A stretch of 16,852 nucleotides of DNA from Candidatus Zambryskibacteria bacterium CG11_big_fil_rev_8_21_14_0_20_42_18 (lineage in GTDB: Bacteria > Patescibacteriota > Minisyncoccia > Phycocordibacterales > Zambryskibacteraceae), in NCBI GenBank assembly GCA_002787855.1, contig PCVB01000030.1, positions 15,109-31,960 of the forward strand, in the 5' to 3' direction. The position numbers were made by a program, and so were the translations under genes. The notes beneath the pieces are model-generated. The model ran no database searches. It had not been told where the DNA came from and saw only the letters and a program-made list of their open reading frames with translations. This document shows, piece after piece, positions 12,120-16,852 of this stretch. Numbering within the stretch: the first letter of the stretch is position 1; every line of letters starts with the position of its first letter.

Positions 12120-12873
12120 ATTAAAAAATTCGCATCTCAAACGAATACTTGTTCTCATAGTCATTTTTATCTTGGCTGTTTTCTTTTTTACTTTTATTGA
12201 TAGAGTTATAATCTCGGCTGTATCTCCTGTTTGGAAATCGGAAAATATCTTAGTTCGTAATTTACAAAATGGATTTAATTTTTTTAATTCTCAACAAACT
12301 CTCTTTGAAGAAAACATTGCTTTAAAAGAAAAGATATCTTCTTTGGAGCTTAAACTTATGGCTCTCTCAAAAGATGGATTTCAACAAGAAACCTTCTTTC
12401 AATTGATTGGCCGAGAGCGTATAGAAAACACAGTGGTTGCCACAGTTTTAACTCATCCGCCACAAACACCTTACGATATTATTATTATTGACGCTGGTTC
12501 TCTAGATTCTATCAATGTAGACGCGAGGGTGTTTTTGCCAGAAGGTCCGTATTTAGGGAGAGTTTTAGAAGTTTTCCCAAATACGGCAAAGGTCAAGCTC
12601 CTTTCTTCTAGTGGAGAAGAAACGGATGCCATTCTCGAAAGAGATTCTATCCCAGTCAAACTTATTGGTACAGGGGGAGGCAATTTCAAGCTCGCTCTTC
12701 CACAAGGTGTCGCTGTTGAGAACGGTGATAGAATTATCTCTACCGATATCTATAGAAATTTAATGGCTGTGGTAGGTAAGATAAATGTTGGTCCGACAGA
12801 TTCATTTAAAGAAGTTTTAGCCCAGAGTCCTACCAATATCTTTGGTTTGAGGTTTGTATTTGTAACGCCATGA
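12091..12873 (+). CDS. mreC: Rod-shape protein MreC
   Basis: A 260-residue bitopic protein: short basic cytoplasmic N-terminus, one membrane helix (about 18-42), a coiled coil (about 68-95, FEENIALKEKISSLELKLMA) and two beta-rich domains (about 108-258). Family signatures include VVATVLTHPPQTPYDIIIID (115-134), GPYLGRVLEVFPNTAKVKLL (152-171) and GDRIISTDIYRNLMAVVGKI (212-231). MreC links MreB to PBP2 and activates it outside the membrane. The start lies inside mreB, and the stop overlaps the mreD start (ATGA), which points to coupled translation. There is no SD. The N-terminal start is the only one that leaves a cytoplasmic segment before the helix. Confidence 0.92.
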   Translation: MKVNYLPKNKLKNSHLKRILVLIVIFILAVFFFTFIDRVIISAVSPVWKSENILVRNLQNGFNFFNSQQTLFEENIALKEKISSLELKLMALSKDGFQQETFFQLIGRERIENTVVATVLTHPPQTPYDIIIIDAGSLDSINVDARVFLPEGPYLGRVLEVFPNTAKVKLLSSSGEETDAILERDSIPVKLIGTGGGNFKLALPQGVAVENGDRIISTDIYRNLMAVVGKINVGPTDSFKEVLAQSPTNIFGLRFVFVTP

Positions 12874-13133
12874 GTCGTCGTCTTACAGGATCTCTAATTG
12901 TTTTTTTGTCTATATTAATTTTCCCGTACTGGATTTATATTCCAGTTTTGTGTGTTGCGGTTATCGTTTTCCCGTTTTTTTGGGAAGGAATATTGTTGGC
13001 GATGTTTATTGATTTTATTTATGGCAGTGGGATAGAAAGTTTTTCAGCACTTCCGTTCTCAGTTTCTTTTTATATTTTGATTTTACTTATCCTACTTGTA
13101 CCTCTTAGAACTAGGATTAGATCTTATGTTTAG
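12870..13133 (+). CDS. mreD: MreD-like small membrane protein
   Basis: An 87-residue, almost wholly hydrophobic protein with about three to four helices (roughly 7-23, 24-36, 37-50 and 62-79). The segment GILLAMFIDFIYGSG (40-54) resembles the MreD pattern in which a helix ends in Asp followed by a Gly-rich turn. Canonical MreD is about 160 residues with five to six helices, so this is about half size. The assignment depends mostly on position: it shares an ATGA overlap with mreC and overlaps mrdA by eight bases. It presumably helps hold the MreC-PBP2 complex. Confidence 0.7.
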   Translation: MSRRLTGSLIVFLSILIFPYWIYIPVLCVAVIVFPFFWEGILLAMFIDFIYGSGIESFSALPFSVSFYILILLILLVPLRTRIRSYV

Positions 13134-14856
13134 GAAACTCTTGCGTAAGGTAAAAAAGGGAATGTCCTTCTCTCGTCAGTCTGCGAGAAAGTACGAAGAT
13201 ATTAATCCCGAAGATATTTTTCTTGACTCGACCAATTTACCAGGATTCGAAGAGCACCGGCTTGAGGGGAGGATAGAAAAACCTATGGGCAAAGAGACGT
13301 TCCTCTTTATAAAAATTGTTTTAGCCATCATTGTTTTGTTATTAGTTTCTAAACTTTGGGTTTTGGAGGTTAAAGAAGGCGCTGTTTACAGACAAATTTC
13401 TGAAAATAATCGTCTTGAACAAACGCTTATCTTTGCCAATCGAGGAATTATTCTCGATAGAAACATGTTTGAGCTAGCTACTAATGCTATCAAAGAAGGT
13501 GAAAGTGATTTTGCTTCCCGACTGTATGCCCCTGTCAAAGGCTCGGCGCATGTTGTTGGTTATCTTAAGTACCCGTTGGCTGATAGTAAAGGTGTTTATT
13601 ATGAGGAGGATTATCTGGGTCGCGATGGAGTGGAGCGCTTCCATGACGATATTCTAAAGGGGACAAATGGTCTTAAATTAAGAGAGACAAATGTTTATGG
13701 GAAAGTGACTTCGGAATCAGTGGTGGAGGAGCCTAAAGATGGTAACCCTGTGGTTCTTTCTATTGATGCGCATTTGTCAGAAGTTTTATACAAGACTATA
13801 GAATCTCTCGCCAAGGATAGAGGCTTCGTGGGCGGGGCGGCTGTACTTATGGACATCAATACCGGTGAGATTCTTGCTATGACAAGTTACCCAGAGTATG
13901 ACCAGAACGTGATTACGACAGGGGCTGATAAAAAGTCTATTAATTCTTTGTTCAATAGTTCATCTAAACCTTTCCTCAATCGAGCCATTGGTGGACTCTA
14001 CACTCCGGGCTCAATTTTGAAACCCATAATTGCTCTCGGAGCTCTAAATGAAGGAATAATTTCTCCCTCTAAAGAAATTTTAAGCACCGGTTCTATTAGT
14101 GTTCCCAATCCTTATGATGAGTCGAAGCCCTCTATCTTTAAAGATTGGAAAGCGCATGGTTGGACAGATATGAGAGAGGCCATAGCTGTTTCTTCGGATA
14201 CCTATTTCTACTCGATCGGGGGTGGTTTTGGAGATCAGAAGGGGTTGGGTATCTCTATCTTGGATAAATATTTTCAACTCTTTGGTCTTATAGAAAAGAC
14301 TGGTGTAGACCTCTTTGGTGAAGTGGGTGGAGTAATTCCGACACCGGAGTGGAAAAAAGAAAAGTTTGAGGATGGTCTCTGGCGTTTGGGGGACACCTAT
14401 ATCACTTCTATTGGTCAATACGGCACACAGATAACTCCTCTAAATGCAGCGAGATTTGTTTCTGCCATTGCCAATAAAGGTAAAATTTTGAAACCATCTC
14501 TTTTGCTTGGTGGCTATTATCAACCTATAGAACGCACTGTTGAATTTAGTGATGAAGACTGGAAGGTGATACAGGAAGGTATGCGAGAGGGAGTTAGTTA
14601 TGGCACGTCAGTCGGTCTAAATGTTCCGTATGTTCAAGTGGCAGCTAAGACCGGTACGGCGGAAGTTGGTTCAGCCAAACGTTATGTACATTCTTGGTCT
14701 GTAGGTTTTTTTCCTTACGAGCACCCTAGATACGCATGGGCTGTTGTCATGGAGAAGGGGCCAAGCGCTAATACCTTAGGAGCCACGTCCGTAGTGCGTC
14801 AACTTTTTGATTGGATGGCCACAAATGCTCCGGAGTATTTCGAGAACGAGCAATAG
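13126..14856 (+). CDS. mrdA: Penicillin-binding protein 2 (transpeptidase of the elongation complex)
   Basis: A 576-residue class B PBP that cross-links peptidoglycan during elongation. Residues 1-56 are an unusually long basic/acidic cytoplasmic part, one helix follows (about 59-78), then the RGIILDRN pedestal motif (106-113). The transpeptidase domain (about 205-570) has all three motifs: SILK (296-299, nucleophile Ser296), SSD (356-358) and KTG (508-510). Between the ELATN end of the pedestal and HVVGYL only about 22 residues remain, so the head subdomain of canonical PBP2 is missing. The ATG at 13126 is preferred to one ten codons earlier because it has AGGA nine bases upstream and the usual short overlap with mreD. 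No RodA follows in the window. Confidence 0.93.
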   Translation: MFRKLLRKVKKGMSFSRQSARKYEDINPEDIFLDSTNLPGFEEHRLEGRIEKPMGKETFLFIKIVLAIIVLLLVSKLWVLEVKEGAVYRQISENNRLEQTLIFANRGIILDRNMFELATNAIKEGESDFASRLYAPVKGSAHVVGYLKYPLADSKGVYYEEDYLGRDGVERFHDDILKGTNGLKLRETNVYGKVTSESVVEEPKDGNPVVLSIDAHLSEVLYKTIESLAKDRGFVGGAAVLMDINTGEILAMTSYPEYDQNVITTGADKKSINSLFNSSSKPFLNRAIGGLYTPGSILKPIIALGALNEGIISPSKEILSTGSISVPNPYDESKPSIFKDWKAHGWTDMREAIAVSSDTYFYSIGGGFGDQKGLGISILDKYFQLFGLIEKTGVDLFGEVGGVIPTPEWKKEKFEDGLWRLGDTYITSIGQYGTQITPLNAARFVSAIANKGKILKPSLLLGGYYQPIERTVEFSDEDWKVIQEGMREGVSYGTSVGLNVPYVQVAAKTGTAEVGSAKRYVHSWSVGFFPYEHPRYAWAVVMEKGPSANTLGATSVVRQLFDWMATNAPEYFENEQ

Positions 14857-14857
14857 T

Positions 14858-14886
14858 TTGATTTTTCTTAGATACTCGTATATGAT
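14858..14886 (+). promoter_or_regulatory. Promoter of greA-lysS
   Basis: TTGATT (14858-14863) and TATGAT (14881-14886) each differ from consensus at one or two positions, with an ideal 17-base spacer, directly after the mrdA stop. The predicted leader is about 20 bases and has no SD. It separates greA-lysS from the cell-wall operon; no terminator is visible between them, so readthrough is possible. Confidence 0.75.
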
Positions 14887-14912
14887 GTTGGGCACTAATT
14901 TAATCTTCATCA

Positions 14913-15380
14913 ATGCCAGTCGAGCAAGAATATCTAACCAAGGAAAAATTCGAGGAACTTGAAAAAGAGCTCAAATCTCTCAAGACGGTAAGACGCAAGG
15001 AAATTGCCGAAGCCCTCGAGTATGCCAAATCTCTTGGAGACCTTTCGGAGAATCAAGAATACCAAGAGGCTCGTGATAGTCAGGCGATACTAGAGGACCG
15101 TATTAATCGCCTTGAGATTATTTTAAAATCAGCAAAGATTATTTCTACACAGAGCGCTAACTTCGTGGCTATTGGTTCTGTGATAACTGTACAAAAAGAT
15201 AGTGACCAAGAACGCAAATCTTACACTATGGTTGGTTCTGAAGAAGCCGATGCTAGAAATGGCAAAGTCTCTACTCGTTCGCCAATAGGCCTGGCCGCCA
15301 TGGGCAAAGCCAAGGGGGACACATTCTCTTTCGATACACCAAATGGTAAAATGTCGTATAAGATTATCGACATTAAATAA
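14913..15380 (+). CDS. greA: Transcription elongation factor GreA
   Basis: A 155-residue protein of normal length. It rescues backtracked RNA polymerase by stimulating cleavage of the RNA 3' end. The N-terminal coiled coil (about 8-75) has the acidic tip LGDLSENQEYQEAR (41-54), with Asp43 and Glu46 at the positions that hold the catalytic magnesium. The C-terminal FKBP-like domain (about 80-155) includes VAIGSVITVQK and the ISTRSPIGLAAMGKAKGD-like segment typical of the family (here with VSTRSPIG). It has its own promoter, no SD, and its stop overlaps the lysS start (TAATG). Confidence 0.97.
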   Translation: MPVEQEYLTKEKFEELEKELKSLKTVRRKEIAEALEYAKSLGDLSENQEYQEARDSQAILEDRINRLEIILKSAKIISTQSANFVAIGSVITVQKDSDQERKSYTMVGSEEADARNGKVSTRSPIGLAAMGKAKGDTFSFDTPNGKMSYKIIDIK

Positions 15381-16738
15381 TGGCTTCATTAGAAGAAATA
15401 CGACAAACTAGATTAGAGAAACTTAGTTTTCTTATAGAAAAGGGCATTGACCCGTATCCTGTCCATACTAATTTAGATGTGTCTTGCGAGACAGCTACTG
15501 TACAGTTTAAAGATTTAGCGGAAGCTGGGAGGAGTCTTTACATGGTTGGTCGTATTATGTCTCTACGGGCGCAAGGGAAAATAATTTTTCTTGACTTTAA
15601 TGATGGTACTGGCCGTTTCCAAGCCCTTCTTAAGAAGGGGGAACCACTATCTTCCGAATCCTTTGAACTATTTGAGAAAGCCTATGACATTGGAGATTTC
15701 ATAGAAATAAAGGGCACACTTTTTTTGACCAAGAAGGAAGAGAAGACTATTCTCGCAGAAGAAATTAGAATGCTCTCTAAGTCTTTACGACCACTACCAG
15801 AAAAGTGGCACGGTCTCTCTGATGTCGAAGAGCGTTTCCGCAAACGTTATCTTGACTTGTTATCAAATGAAGAAGTAAAAGAGCGCTTTATTATTAGAGC
15901 CAAGATAATTAATCTGATTAAACAATTTTATAACGAAGCTGGGTTTATCGAAGTAGATTTACCGAATCTTCAACCTTTGGCTGGTGGTGCCACAGCCCTT
16001 CCTTTCAAAACTCATCACAATGCATTAGATATAGATTTTTACCTACCTATAGCCCAGGAGCTTTATCTCAAAGAGCTCTTGGCAGGAGGGATGAACAAGG
16101 TTTTTGAAATTGGCAAACGCTTTAGAAACGAAGGTATTGATACTTCTCACAATCCAGAATTCAGCATGCTTGAATCCAATGAGGCCTACGCGGATGCCGT
16201 AAGTCAGAGAGACTTTATAGAAAGACTTTTCAAATTTGTGGTTAAAGGTATTTTCGGCAAACTACAGTTTGAGTACCAAGGACAAGAGATTGACCTAGAG
16301 GGCAAATTTAAAATAATGCCATATCCTAAAATTACAGATGAGGAGTATAAGAGAGAAATTCGCCCCACTCTTATCCAGCCAACATTTATCATAGATTATC
16401 CAGTTTCCTTTAATCCCTTTGCTAAAAGAAAGGCAGAGAACCCGTCTCTCATTGACCGTTTCCAACTTGTCATGGGCGGTCTGGAGCTTGTCAACGCCTT
16501 CTCTGAACTCAACAACCCCATAGACCAGAGGGAACGCTATCTTGAAGAAGATAAGAAGGGTAAGGCCGGGAATAAAGATATTTCTCCGTCAGATCAGGAA
16601 TACTTAGAAGCCATGGAGTACGGCATGCCACCAAACGGGGGGATTGGTATCGGTCTTGATCGCCTCATCATGCTTCTAACTAATACAAAAAATATCAAAG
16701 AAGTTATTCTCTTTCCGACCCTGAAGCCAAAGGATTAA
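15380..16738 (+). CDS. lysS: Lysyl-tRNA synthetase, class II
   Basis: A 452-residue class IIb synthetase that charges tRNA-Lys. An OB-fold anticodon-binding domain (about 52-135; VGRIMSLRAQGKIIFLDFND) precedes the catalytic core (about 150-450). Motif 1 is around the YNEAGFIEVDLPNLQP segment (184-199); motif 2 is FEIGKRFRNEGIDTSHNPEF (242-261); motif 3 is GIGIGLDRLIML (421-432). The FIIDYPVSFNPFAK segment (337-350) supports Lys specificity. It is somewhat shorter than the usual 490-500 residues, with a trimmed N-terminus. The start overlaps the greA stop by one base, so translation is likely coupled. Confidence 0.96.
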   Translation: MASLEEIRQTRLEKLSFLIEKGIDPYPVHTNLDVSCETATVQFKDLAEAGRSLYMVGRIMSLRAQGKIIFLDFNDGTGRFQALLKKGEPLSSESFELFEKAYDIGDFIEIKGTLFLTKKEEKTILAEEIRMLSKSLRPLPEKWHGLSDVEERFRKRYLDLLSNEEVKERFIIRAKIINLIKQFYNEAGFIEVDLPNLQPLAGGATALPFKTHHNALDIDFYLPIAQELYLKELLAGGMNKVFEIGKRFRNEGIDTSHNPEFSMLESNEAYADAVSQRDFIERLFKFVVKGIFGKLQFEYQGQEIDLEGKFKIMPYPKITDEEYKREIRPTLIQPTFIIDYPVSFNPFAKRKAENPSLIDRFQLVMGGLELVNAFSELNNPIDQRERYLEEDKKGKAGNKDISPSDQEYLEAMEYGMPPNGGIGIGLDRLIMLLTNTKNIKEVILFPTLKPKD

Positions 16739-16749
16739 ATTTGTTACTC

Positions 16750-16778
16750 TTGCTTTCTATAAATACTAGTTGTATAAC
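16750..16778 (+). promoter_or_regulatory. Promoter with overlapping inverted repeat near the right edge
   Basis: TTGCTT (16750-16755) and TATAAC (16773-16778) are 17 bases apart. The -10 lies inside an inverted repeat CTAGTT-GTAT-AACTAG (16766-16781), which could be an operator. Downstream, GCTGGG-TAAT-CCCGGC (16803-16818) forms a small hairpin directly before a GGAGGG site. Confidence 0.5.
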
Positions 16779-16831
16779 TAGAAAGGATTGTAAAACAACC
16801 GTGCTGGGTAATCCCGGCGGAGGGTATAAAA

Positions 16832-16852
16832 GTGAAACTAGATATAGGTCTA
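16832..16852 (+). CDS. Start of the next gene (partial, SD-led GTG)
   Basis: GTG at 16832 begins the reading VKLDIGL and runs off the edge. It has one of the best ribosome-binding sites in the window, GGAGGG (16819-16824), seven bases upstream. The promoter and hairpin before it fit a new transcript. A second GTG at 16801 opens a different frame but lacks a well-placed SD. Seven residues do not allow a family call. Confidence 0.35.

Noticed and set aside
12871..12873. Alternative genetic code with TGA as Gly (Gracilibacteria/SR1)
   Set aside because: TGA ends mreC exactly at the mreD start, and no in-frame TGA is needed in any gene.

Overview
The window looks like a chromosomal piece of a Patescibacteria/CPR genome, most likely a Parcubacteria lineage. 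This rests on reduced versions of core proteins (a prolyl-tRNA synthetase without the editing insertion, a 210-residue clamp-loader subunit without a P-loop, an 87-residue MreD, a PBP2 with a shortened N-terminal half), an array of small two-helix VirB2/TrbC-like pilin proteins, tightly overlapping genes, and the near absence of Shine-Dalgarno (SD) sequences. All stops fit the standard code; TGA is used as a stop in mreC.

Region 1 (1-2530, + strand): the tail of an upstream gene, then seven small membrane proteins in a row. Six share a two-helix plan with a charged loop (GDEKAVxxGKxxMxWG type), as in type IV secretion pilins; the seventh is a one-helix half version. A bidirectional terminator (2544-2575) closes the array.

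Region 2 (2594-5620): three stand-alone genes, each with its own promoter, strong SD and (shared or private) terminator: a five-helix membrane protein with a lytic-transglycosylase-like domain (-), an SPFH/band-7 protein (-) and an unrecognised 158-residue protein (+). Their translation signals and base composition differ from the rest of the window.

Region 3 (5623-9116): a LOG-family nucleotide hydrolase (-), diverging from a run of FKBP prolyl isomerase, DNA polymerase III delta'-like protein, ribosome recycling factor and RseP-type site-2 protease. A 42-base perfect palindrome sits in frame inside the protease gene.

Region 4 (9117-14856): a TrpR/YerC-like regulator flanked on both sides by the same 18-base perfect palindrome, each copy just downstream of a TATAAT box. 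The second copy leads into proS-mreB-mreC-mreD-mrdA (PBP2), the rod-shape and cell-wall elongation set. The simplest reading is an autoregulated repressor that may also control the proS-mre operon.

Region 5 (14858-16852): greA-lysS behind its own promoter, then a promoter and the start of another gene cut by the window edge.

No tRNA, rRNA, CRISPR array, transposase or integrase was seen. The best leads are the paired operator around the TrpR-like gene, the palindromic element inside rseP, the pilin-like array with a neighbouring transglycosylase, and the contrast between SD-less (partly leaderless) and SD-bearing genes.
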